Shown here: positions 46,843-59,264 of the stretch, in pieces
Numbering within the stretch: position 1 is the first letter of the stretch
Layout: every line of letters begins with the position of its first letter
NCBI RefSeq assembly: GCF_011682045.1
Contig: NZ_VVIW01000014.1
Coordinates: forward strand, 62,001 to 126,000
Direction: 5' to 3'
Length of the DNA stretch: 64,000 bases
DNA from: Massilia aquatica
GTDB taxonomy: Bacteria > Pseudomonadota > Gammaproteobacteria > Burkholderiales > Burkholderiaceae_D
Position numbers and translations under genes: made by a program
The notes under the pieces: generated by a model
What the model saw: only the letters and a program-made list of their open reading frames with translations
Databases searched by the model: none
What the model was told of the DNA's origin: nothing

Positions 46843-46917
46843 TCCGGAATAGCTCAATGGCAGAGCACTTGGCTTGAGACTAAGTAGGTGCTGGTTCGAT
46901 TCCAGCTTCTGGACCCA
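46843..46917 (+). tRNA. non-canonical class I tRNA, anticodon UGA, CCA encoded
   Basis: All cloverleaf parts are present. Acceptor TCCGGAA/TTCTGGA (one G-U), T8-A9, D stem GCTC/GAGC with GG in the loop, anticodon stem CTTGG/CTAAG (one G-U), loop CTTGAGA giving UGA (46875-46877) with G37, 5-nt variable loop, T arm GCTGG-TTCGATT-CCAGC, discriminator C, encoded CCA. UGA would read the Ser codon UCA, but Ser tRNAs have a long variable arm and G73. The U1-A72 pair, G37 and C73 are also unusual. It may not take part in normal translation. It lies 23 nt before the 790-aa gene. Confidence 0.85.
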
Positions 46918-46940
46918 ACATCTCATTTCATTGGATACAC

Positions 46941-49313
46941 GTGGATAACGACGATACCGGCTGCAGCCGGATCCGCATTGCGCCCGGCTATGCGACCTTG
47001 CAACTGTCTGCCGCCTTGCGCACCGCGAGCGACCATCCCGACCCGCAAACACGCGCACGCGCCGCGCTCAAGGTCCAGCAATGGGAACAGATCATGGTGG
47101 GCATGTTCACGGGGGCGATCGCGGTCGGCTCGCGTACGCCGCTCGATGGCGCCCCGGCCTGGGTCACGCCCGAGGTCGCCAAGGGCGGTTTTGCGACCGG
47201 CGACTTGAAGGCCGGCGGCCCCCTGCAAGACCATGAACTGGCCACGCTCGCCGCAGCCGGCATGGCGCCCGCGCCCGACGCGCGCCGCTGGCTCAACGCG
47301 CGCCTGCTGACAGACGACGGACTGGCCAGCCTGTACACGCTGCTCGATTCGGGCTGCTATGAGATCAACGCGCCGGAAGAAGGCGCCTTGCTTGTCGTCG
47401 CCTGGCTTACCCGGCACCGCAAGCCTGAGCATGCGCGCGAACTGCTCGATGCGATCGTTCCATGGTTCGCGCACCTGCGCTTCTACCCGCTGCCCGCCGC
47501 GCAGCCGCGCCGCTTCGGCGAACGTGTGTTCCTCACGCCCGTGCGCGCGGTGGTGGACGCCATGCAAGAACGCCAGCGCAAGGTCAACCTGCGCATCCTG
47601 GCGCAGCGCGAGGCCGTGCGCGTGCGCCTGCCGCTGTACGACCGCGTCGTACAACTGTTCCTCGACAGCGTAGACGGCGCGCCACCGTCCATCAATATCG
47701 GCGCCGACGGCGCATGGCGCGACCCGGCAACCGGAAAATTCCGCATTGCCGGCGGCTGGCCGTGCCGCCGTTACCCTGCCCGATGGCGCGAACGCGGAGA
47801 GGCGCTGCTGCACGAATGGCAGCCACACGCCGCCACCGCGCGCAATGACGACAGCATGAAGGAACTGTTCGGCTACCTGCACCTGTGCGTTACGGAACCG
47901 GCCGCGCTGAACGGGCGCGATGTCGGCCGGATTCGCCTGATCCTGGGCCGCTACGTCAGCAAGCGTGGCTTGCCCGGATCGACGCGGCTGGCTGCGCTAC
48001 GCAGCGAACAGGCCAGGCAGGTTGCGGCCATGCCGTATCACTTGCTGGCCGGTGTGCTGGCTGAACGCTTGCGCGCCTTCCCGCAGAACGGCGGCCTGGA
48101 AGACACGGCGCCGCTCGGCGTAGCGGTCAGCGCCGCCGAGGCGGACAGCCTGGGCGAAGCCTCCGGCGCGCAGATCCCCGCAGTCTTGCTGGCCAAGCTT
48201 GATCGGTGCAGCATCGAGACCGTGACCGTGCTGGTCGAGCGCGGCGTTATTGCGTCAGCCGAAGTCCTGGCGGCGGTGCTGCCGCAGCTAAGCGCAGCCA
48301 TCAACGCTGCGGCGATTACGGAAGCATCGCTCAAGCAGCTTTACGGCGCCCTGTACCAGGCATTCCGGCGGCGCCGTTCGCTGCTGCTGCAAAACCTGCA
48401 AAGCCAGGTGCGCCTGGGCGAATTGCCGTGGGTTGCCGCCATCAACGCGCAGCGCGAGCAAGGCCTGGCCCCACGTACGGTGGCGCGCAGCACGCTCGAC
48501 GAATTGACCTTGCTGACACTGACCTCGTTCCCGCAGACGGCCATTCCCAACCCGCTGATTCAAGAACTGAACACCCTGGCCGGCAACGCGGGACTGGACC
48601 TGCCGCTGGTGGAGGAACTGGCGGCCGACATTTTCATGGGCATGTTCGCGCACAAGTTCACCAAGGTCGCGGCGCACGCCACCGCCATGCTCGACGGCAG
48701 TCTGTACAGCCGCTACTACGGCATTGGCGAACATGTGCGTGACCAGTTGCGCCAACTGGCGCAACAAGGCGAGGCAAAGATCCGAACCCCGGAGATCGAA
48801 AGCGGTCTGGCCGGCCTGTGCGAAACCCGCGCGGGTGTGCGCTGCGGCCTCGGTACCGTCATCAACAACGCCATGATTATCGAACAGCAGCAGATCCTCA
48901 CCACGCACAATCTGGCTGCCCTGGTTGCCAGGCTCGATCTGGACGGCCAATTGCAGCCCCACTACGAGCGCATGGCGCAGCAGTGCTTCGAATGGATTTG
49001 CCGCAACCAGCAGAACGCGCTCAACGCATGGCCGGGCGACCTGCGCGCCATCAGGAACGCGGCCTACGCGTGGCGCCAGATGGTATTTTTCCTGTCGATG
49101 GCCGACATGTCGTCGCACGACCGCTTCATCGCCTGGACCCGTGGGCACCTGGCGCAGGAGTCGCCACGGTTGCGGCAACGCCTTGCCCCTGCGCTGGCTG
49201 GACTGGAACTGGCCGCCGCCGGCCATGCGCTGGACGATGCCGCCAGCCGAGCCAGCGGCGCACGCAGGCTACTGGCGTACACCAGCGAGCAGCACTGGAT
49301 GGCAGTGGCGTAA
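46941..49313 (+). CDS. large conserved-looking protein of unknown function next to the tRNA
   Basis: A 790-aa, mostly helical, soluble protein with no signal peptide or membrane segment. Landmarks: 'VGSRTPLDGAPAWVTPEVAK', 'GGFATGDLKAGGPLQDHELA', 'WFAHLRFYPLPAAQP', 'ADIFMGMFAHKFTKVAAHAT', 'LDGSLYSRYYGI'. I remember similar sequences as uncharacterised proteins in several phyla but cannot name a domain; no nucleotide-binding or nuclease motif was seen. The GTG at 46941 has only a weak GGA upstream. Being 23 nt from the encoded CCA of the tRNA, it is probably on the same transcript. A role binding or using that tRNA is an inference. Confidence 0.8.
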   Translation: MDNDDTGCSRIRIAPGYATLQLSAALRTASDHPDPQTRARAALKVQQWEQIMVGMFTGAIAVGSRTPLDGAPAWVTPEVAKGGFATGDLKAGGPLQDHELATLAAAGMAPAPDARRWLNARLLTDDGLASLYTLLDSGCYEINAPEEGALLVVAWLTRHRKPEHARELLDAIVPWFAHLRFYPLPAAQPRRFGERVFLTPVRAVVDAMQERQRKVNLRILAQREAVRVRLPLYDRVVQLFLDSVDGAPPSINIGADGAWRDPATGKFRIAGGWPCRRYPARWRERGEALLHEWQPHAATARNDDSMKELFGYLHLCVTEPAALNGRDVGRIRLILGRYVSKRGLPGSTRLAALRSEQARQVAAMPYHLLAGVLAERLRAFPQNGGLEDTAPLGVAVSAAEADSLGEASGAQIPAVLLAKLDRCSIETVTVLVERGVIASAEVLAAVLPQLSAAINAAAITEASLKQLYGALYQAFRRRRSLLLQNLQSQVRLGELPWVAAINAQREQGLAPRTVARSTLDELTLLTLTSFPQTAIPNPLIQELNTLAGNAGLDLPLVEELAADIFMGMFAHKFTKVAAHATAMLDGSLYSRYYGIGEHVRDQLRQLAQQGEAKIRTPEIESGLAGLCETRAGVRCGLGTVINNAMIIEQQQILTTHNLAALVARLDLDGQLQPHYERMAQQCFEWICRNQQNALNAWPGDLRAIRNAAYAWRQMVFFLSMADMSSHDRFIAWTRGHLAQESPRLRQRLAPALAGLELAAAGHALDDAASRASGARRLLAYTSEQHWMAVA

Positions 49314-49316
49314 TAT

Positions 49317-49772
49317 TCAAGGCTGCCTGATTCGGGCCTTGACCACATCGATGCGTTCGAAAGCGTCGGGCGGCCAGTGCGGCTCGGTGTACCCGCGCGA
49401 CTGGAAATTGCGCACGAAACGCCAGAACGGCAGCAGCACCTGCGCGCGGCTGCCGCTCGTTTCGGCCACCGTGCGTACCCGCGCAGAGGTGCTGTCGCTG
49501 TCGGGGGCGAAGTCGATCCTGAAGTGCACCTGGTCGCCATCCGGCGTAAAGTACATGAAATACCCGTCCGGCTCCATGTGCCACCACACCCGCGACGGCG
49601 TGCCGTAGGTGGCCAGGTCGAGCGCGTCGAGCAGGTCGGCGACCGGGTTGTTGGGCACGTCCGAGGTGTCGATCTCCACCACCTGCGCGCCGACCGTCAG
49701 GGTCACGCCCATCCAGCCATGCCGGGGCGCCTCGCAAGTCATCCTGATGGCAAGCGTCGGTATGGCCGTCAT
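49317..49772 (-). CDS. hypothetical protein in RNA-repair operon
   Basis: A 151-aa protein: 'LAIRMTCEAPRHGWMGVTLT', 'IDTSDVPNNPVADLLDALDL', 'RVWWHMEPDGYFMYFTPDGD', 'VLLPFWRFVRNFQSRGYTEP'. Beta-rich with many aromatics; no known domain. Its ATG overlaps the HD-Pnk stop (ATGA), so it belongs to the ligase/HD-Pnk operon and may be a cofactor. Its 3' end stops 3 nt from the convergent 790-aa gene. Confidence 0.75.
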   Translation of the reverse strand: MTAIPTLAIRMTCEAPRHGWMGVTLTVGAQVVEIDTSDVPNNPVADLLDALDLATYGTPSRVWWHMEPDGYFMYFTPDGDQVHFRIDFAPDSDSTSARVRTVAETSGSRAQVLLPFWRFVRNFQSRGYTEPHWPPDAFERIDVVKARIRQP

Positions 49773-50914
49773 AAGTAACTCACCGCGTGCGCCTCGGTCG
49801 GCAGCGGCACCTCCCACTTGAACAGCATGCGCTCGATCGCCTTGTTGGGCAGGCTGGTGTCGCGCTGGTTGTTGCGCTTGAAGATGACCTGCGGCGGCTG
49901 TTCCAGGTACACCAGTTCGACCTCGGCATCGTAGGCATACAGCAGGTCGAGCGTCTTCTTGCGCATCTGCGCGCTCAGGTGCGTGGTGTTCCACACGAAC
50001 GGCGCTTTTTCGCGCAGCATCTCCTTGGCGAAATCGACCGCCCGGTGCGCCACCGCGCCTTCGTTGGCGCCATGGCGCAGCCCCAGTTCTTCGCGCGCGT
50101 CGTCGATCGACACCACCGGCAGGCGTGCCCGGTTGGCCGCCACCCAGTGGTTCTTGCCCGACGCCGGCAAGCCCGACATGACCGTCACGCGCGAGCCGGC
50201 GTTCTGGTGATGCACGAAGCCGGGCGCAATGCCGGCCCCGCGCATGTACGACAGGCGCGTGTGGGCATCGGCGAAGGCCTTGGGCGTGCCGTAGCAGTTT
50301 TCGTCGCGCGCCATCTCGCGAAACAGGGCGATGTCGACCAGGCAGTCGTCCTTCTTTTCATACGAGCGCCCTTCCATGTCGGCCTGCGCCATCGCCGACA
50401 ACAGGCGCAGGTCCAGTTCGTGCGACAGTTTGCGGATCAGGAATTCGGCCGACTGGCCGTTCTTGTTCCCGCCCAGCGCAAAAAACGGCAGCTGGTGCAC
50501 GGTGATGATGCGGCAAATGTGCTCGCGCAGCGCGAACGGCACGCCCGCGTGCCAGCACAGGATGCGCGCATCGATGGCCCCGCGCCTGGAGTGGCCCGGC
50601 TGGCCGATACGCCCGCTGTCCGGGTCGATCACGGTGGTGGCCGGCTTGGCGATATCGTGCAGCAGCGCCGCGTAGAACAGGATGAAGCGCTCCTCGTCGC
50701 TGCCGTCGACGTACTCGCCGCCGCGCATCAGCGCGTCGACCACCATGCGCGTGTGGATCCAGACGTCGCCTTCGGCGTGGTAGTACGGGTCCTGCGGCGT
50801 CGATGCCAGCAGCACCAGTTCGGGAATCGCATGCAGGAACCAGGCCCAGTCGGGCGCCTGGCCGGGCGCGGGCACGTGCGCGGCCATGGCTTTGTAAGTG
50901 AGTTTGTCCATCAT
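49769..50914 (-). CDS. HD-Pnk: HD phosphoesterase plus polynucleotide 5'-kinase
   Basis: A 381-aa two-domain RNA/DNA end-healing enzyme. The N-terminal HD domain has His54 ('VWIHTRMVVD'), His86-Asp87 ('LLHDIAKPATTV') and His130/His140 region ('EHICRIITVHQLPFF'). The C-terminal kinase has the P-loop 'SGLPASGKNHWV' (Lys254), 'PVVSIDDAREELG' and 'FVWNTTHLSAQMRKKTL'. The fusion matches Runella HD-Pnk, where HD removes 2',3'-phosphate and the kinase phosphorylates 5'-OH ends (established family knowledge). Its start overlaps the ligase stop (ATGA); AAGGAG precedes it. An ATG at 50911 is an alternative start. Confidence 0.9.
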   Translation of the reverse strand: MMDKLTYKAMAAHVPAPGQAPDWAWFLHAIPELVLLASTPQDPYYHAEGDVWIHTRMVVDALMRGGEYVDGSDEERFILFYAALLHDIAKPATTVIDPDSGRIGQPGHSRRGAIDARILCWHAGVPFALREHICRIITVHQLPFFALGGNKNGQSAEFLIRKLSHELDLRLLSAMAQADMEGRSYEKKDDCLVDIALFREMARDENCYGTPKAFADAHTRLSYMRGAGIAPGFVHHQNAGSRVTVMSGLPASGKNHWVAANRARLPVVSIDDAREELGLRHGANEGAVAHRAVDFAKEMLREKAPFVWNTTHLSAQMRKKTLDLLYAYDAEVELVYLEQPPQVIFKRNNQRDTSLPNKAIERMLFKWEVPLPTEAHAVSYL

Positions 50915-51807
50915 GCGGCTCCTTCGGTGACCAGGCCCAGGTCTTCCCATGCGGTTTCCCATGTGGTGCTCAGGCGCGGTGCGTAAATATCGACCCCGGG
51001 CGCCAGCTGGTTCGGCACGTAGGGCTGCTGCGAGTGGTGCATGTTCGAGTCCAGGATGGCCTGCACGAAGTCGCTGCGCACCCATTTGTAGCGCGCCGCG
51101 ACCACGCCGTCTTCCTCGACCTTGATGTACAGGCCTTCGGCCAGGTCGGACTTGTCGGCCTGGGTCCAGCATTTGGCCAGGTCCAGCCCTTCGCGTGCGA
51201 CCGTCGCTTCGAAGTCCTCGCGCCAGCGCGCGGTCTTGGCCAGCGAAAAGCGGATCAGCGCTTTCAGGTCGGCCAGCCGAGGCGGCGCGACGCCGGCGTA
51301 CAGCACCGGCACCGGCAGCACCGGCGCCTGGCCCAGCAAGGCGGCGCGCGCGGCCGTCGACAGGAATACCTGCTTGTCGCGGTCGTAGATATCGAACTCG
51401 CAGAACAGGTGAGGCAGGTGGTTGTAAAAGACGCTGTGCTTCTTGCCCATCCACTCGCCGTACATGACGTAGCGGTCGCCCAGGCGCTCGACCAGCGCGC
51501 TCTCGTGGGCGGCGGCCCAGCGCTTGAAGATGCTGAACTGGCGCTCGCGCCCACCGCCGGCCAGGTAATGGCCGCGGCTTTGCAGCAGCAGTTCGCCGCC
51601 TTCGGAAAAACTCAGGCCCGCATTGGCGCCGTCGAGTTTTTCTTCGACCACGATGGTGCGGCCGGCCAGCGAGGCGTACGCCGCGCGCGGGTCGTTGCGT
51701 TTGCTTGTTTTTGCGTAACCGTCGTCGCCCTGCTGCAGTTGCGAACCCTCCAGATGGCGGGTGGACGGGTATTTTTGTAATTCCAGGTTGTGGACGAAAT
51801 TCGTCAT
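50911..51807 (-). CDS. RNA ligase, Rnl2-like (ATP-dependent)
   Basis: A 298-aa nucleotidyltransferase-fold ligase. The nucleophile motif I is 'VVEEKLDGANAGLSF' (Lys57, K-x-D-G-x-N as in T4 Rnl2). Motif Ia is 'LQSRGHY', motif III 'YVMYGEWMGKKHSV', IIIa 'LFCEFDIYDR', IV 'EGLYIKVEEDG' (Glu224) and V 'RYKWVR' (Lys241). It should seal 3'-OH/5'-phosphate ends that HD-Pnk prepares. GGAG precedes the ATG at 51807. It is the first gene of a minus-strand operon ligase, HD-Pnk, small protein. No rtcR-type regulator is near. Confidence 0.9.
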   Translation of the reverse strand: MTNFVHNLELQKYPSTRHLEGSQLQQGDDGYAKTSKRNDPRAAYASLAGRTIVVEEKLDGANAGLSFSEGGELLLQSRGHYLAGGGRERQFSIFKRWAAAHESALVERLGDRYVMYGEWMGKKHSVFYNHLPHLFCEFDIYDRDKQVFLSTAARAALLGQAPVLPVPVLYAGVAPPRLADLKALIRFSLAKTARWREDFEATVAREGLDLAKCWTQADKSDLAEGLYIKVEEDGVVAARYKWVRSDFVQAILDSNMHHSQQPYVPNQLAPGVDIYAPRLSTTWETAWEDLGLVTEGAA

Positions 51808-52121
51808 GATGCGCTCCATGTTGTAGATGGGAGCCGACGACAAAGGGAGAACTACGCCACCACCGCAAGGGTCGTGGGAAAGCGGCATGCACAGCCTGCC
51901 GGGTGCTGGTTTTAGCTATTTTTAGCTACAGCGCGGGCAGGTCAATCCGATATCGTCAGCAGACAGGTTGGCTGTGGTCAGGCACGTCAGGTTCTCGATT
52001 CAGTAGTGAGTTTTCTTGCGAAGGCACGCAGTCTAACCCGCCTTTTGCAAAAATGTAAAGAATAATCTGAACACGCGGCGCCGGCCGTCGCGCAGGCGCG
52101 CAGCACCGGCGCCGCGCGTGC
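51808..52121. other. intergenic region upstream of RNA-repair operon
   Basis: This 314-bp gap has no supported gene. It holds a TAGCTA-TTTT-TAGCTA inverted repeat (51913-51928), about 105 bp upstream of the ligase ATG, with a TTGACC-like -35 element behind it on the minus strand. The AT-rich patch fits a promoter or operator for the repair operon. No convincing sigma-54 -24/-12 element was found. Confidence 0.5.
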
Positions 52122-53501
52122 TCAGTGCTGGTAGGCGCCGATGTCAAAGCCGGTGAACACGTTGCGTGGACGGCCATTGAAGTCGGTGCTGGCGGCATGC
52201 TGCGGCGTGGCGCGACCGACCGCCGGCGAGCTGGCGCTCAGGCTAAAGTCCGGCAAGGCCACGCTGGTCTCGCCCACGAACAGCGGCGCCGAACTGACCG
52301 TGCCGCTGTGCGTCAGGCCGTTCTTCAGGCGAAAGTCGTAGCTGCTGTTCTTGTAGACCAGGTTGTTCCGGTAGCTGTTGTTGCGGCCCGTGCGGCCCTG
52401 CTCCGAAATGCCCATCTTGTTATCGTAGACGATGTTGTTGTACACCGCCGTGCGGTCGTTCGGGCCGGACGTGTGATAAAAGTCGCCGCCGCCGACGACG
52501 ATGCCGGTGTTCGAACCGGTCACGGTGTTGTTGGCAATGACGACGTCGCGCGCGTCGTGCCACAGGTGAATGCCCGCTTCCGCCACCCGGTACACCACGT
52601 TGTTCTTCACGCTGCCGGTGGTGCTCACGTAAATGCCCTGCACGAAGCGGCAACCGGCCGGGCCGATGTCGTGCACCAGGTTGGCGATGACGTGCGAGTC
52701 CACGCCGCGGTAGTAGCCGTCCACGCCGATGGCGGCGCCGCCGGCGCTGGTGCAGGCGGCTTGCTGCGCGATGTGGTGCACGTGGTTGCTGCGGATGGTG
52801 TCGTGCGAGCCGCCGCTGTAGATGCCGCTGGTCCAGCGCGTGCCTTCCCGATGCGTGGCGCCATCGATGTCGAAGCCGACGATGTCGACGTAGTCGCCGC
52901 GGTTGTCCCAGGCGCTCTTGCCGGCCGAGCGGGCCGGCGGCACGATGCGGGCGCCCCAGCGCTCGGTGGAGACGAAGGCGATGCGGGCATCGGCACGGCC
53001 GCTGGCGCTGGTCCTGATGCCGCCGCTGTAGGTGCCCGGCGCGACGTACACGGTCACGCCCGGCGCCACCGCGCGCGCGGCCCGTGCCAGGCTGCGGAAA
53101 GGCCGCGTGGCGCTGCCGGGATTGTCGTCGTGTCCTTGTGGCGAGACATACAGCGCGGCGCCGGGGCTGGCGGCGGCGCGCGCCTGGTCCTCGGCGCCAG
53201 GCGCCGCCGTGTAGCCGGCCATGGCGAACGATTGGGGCGCCACGTCGGGCAGCTGCGCGGGCGCCGGCGCGGCGTCGGCACTGTCGGCGTCATCCGGCCC
53301 GCCGGCGCCGCTGGTGACGACGGTGCCGGGATCGGGCGGCCTGGCCTGCTGCGGGACCGTTGCGCCGGCGGCGGTCTGGGCCTGGGCCGGCGCGCGCTGC
53401 TCGTCGCCGCCGCCGCCGCAGGCACTTAATAACAAGGCGAAACTGCTGCTGGCAAGTGTCACGGCGCGATGCTCCAAGGTGATCAAGGTAATCTTACTCA
53501 T
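52122..53501 (-). CDS. right-handed beta-helix lipoprotein
   Basis: A 459-aa lipoprotein with lipobox 'FALLLSAC' (Cys28) followed by GGGG and a long Ala/Pro/Gln-rich linker to about residue 115. 'ALYVSPQGHDDNPGSATRPF' opens a DUF1565/pectate-lyase-like parallel beta-helix with many strand turns ('GSVKNNVVYRVAEAGIHLWH', 'DVVIANNTVTGSNTGIVVGG'). The C-terminus 'STDFNGRPRN' plus 'FDIGAYQH' is a choice-of-anchor-Q-type ending. It is probably a surface or periplasmic carbohydrate-binding or degrading protein; catalytic residues could not be assigned. It diverges from the giant hybrid kinase. Confidence 0.85.
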   Translation of the reverse strand: MSKITLITLEHRAVTLASSSFALLLSACGGGGDEQRAPAQAQTAAGATVPQQARPPDPGTVVTSGAGGPDDADSADAAPAPAQLPDVAPQSFAMAGYTAAPGAEDQARAAASPGAALYVSPQGHDDNPGSATRPFRSLARAARAVAPGVTVYVAPGTYSGGIRTSASGRADARIAFVSTERWGARIVPPARSAGKSAWDNRGDYVDIVGFDIDGATHREGTRWTSGIYSGGSHDTIRSNHVHHIAQQAACTSAGGAAIGVDGYYRGVDSHVIANLVHDIGPAGCRFVQGIYVSTTGSVKNNVVYRVAEAGIHLWHDARDVVIANNTVTGSNTGIVVGGGDFYHTSGPNDRTAVYNNIVYDNKMGISEQGRTGRNNSYRNNLVYKNSSYDFRLKNGLTHSGTVSSAPLFVGETSVALPDFSLSASSPAVGRATPQHAASTDFNGRPRNVFTGFDIGAYQH

Positions 53502-53747
53502 TAGAAGTTCCTCTTCCAAAATCGTGAATGGCTAGGTTTGAGGCTGCTCAATAAGCAAGGTTCGGCATTGTTACGAATTTTTTTTCAGCAATAACAAGAG
53601 GCAATTTCGCCGGCCAGGCCGCGTGCCGCTTGCCGTTCCGGCATCCTTTTGGATTATCGCAACAACTTGGGGGCCAAACGCGCGTGCAACATTGCCAAAG
53701 GAATACTGCACGAGTGCACTGAATAGACAGTGTCCGGACAAGTGCGT

Positions 53748-58865
<5,118 letters not shown>

Positions 58866-58967
58866 CTATACTCACTAAAGCTTGATACCGGTCAATAATT
58901 ATCCTACGATGGTTAGGTGCTTCTCTTACGTGACTCGTCATTCTCCTACACGAAAAGGTCCCCCATC

Positions 58968-59234
58968 ATGACTACCCACCTGCATAGCGATCTGGACTCC
59001 CTGCTGCAAAAATTGTCCAGCGATGATGTATTCCGCGCGCGCCTGCTGGGAGATCCGGTGGCAGCCCTGGGCAGCCTTGGCATTGCGCTCGCGCCCGGGC
59101 AAATTCCATCGCAACGTTGCCTTCCGGGCAAGGATGCGATCGCGCTCGACCGCATGACCTTCATGTCCAAGCTCGACAGCGCAGCCGGCGCGATTCCCTT
59201 CTTTTTATCGGGTAGCGCGCCCGGTAACGCGTAA
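58968..59234 (+). CDS. RiPP precursor, NHLP-type putative modified peptide
   Basis: An 88-aa peptide whose first half looks like a nitrile-hydratase-like leader: 'LDSLLQKLSSDDVFRARLLG', then 'DPVAALGSLGIALAP'. The second half (about 46-88) would be the core, with one Cys (Cys51), several Ser/Thr and a hydrophobic Gly/Ser-rich end ('GAIPFFLSGSAPGNA'). AAAAGG precedes the ATG. It converges on a SagB-like dehydrogenase of the family annotated as putative peptide maturation dehydrogenase, which supports the call. The matching cyclase is not in the window. Confidence 0.75.
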   Translation: MTTHLHSDLDSLLQKLSSDDVFRARLLGDPVAALGSLGIALAPGQIPSQRCLPGKDAIALDRMTFMSKLDSAAGAIPFFLSGSAPGNA

Positions 59235-59264
59235 GCGGCGCCGTCCATCTTGCCTCCCCGCCCT

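Noticed and set aside
46843-46917. Calling the tRNA an ordinary tRNA-Ser(UGA)
   Set aside because: The 5-nt variable loop and C73 contradict seryl identity, so only the anticodon was stated.
51808-51900. A sigma-54 promoter as found before rtcBA
   Set aside because: The best -24/-12 match lacks the conserved GG at -24.
53567-53597. TTGTTA/TAACAA inverted repeat between the beta-helix lipoprotein and the large kinase
   Set aside because: Arms are only 6 bp with an 18-nt spacer and a T-run in the middle; too weak to claim an operator.
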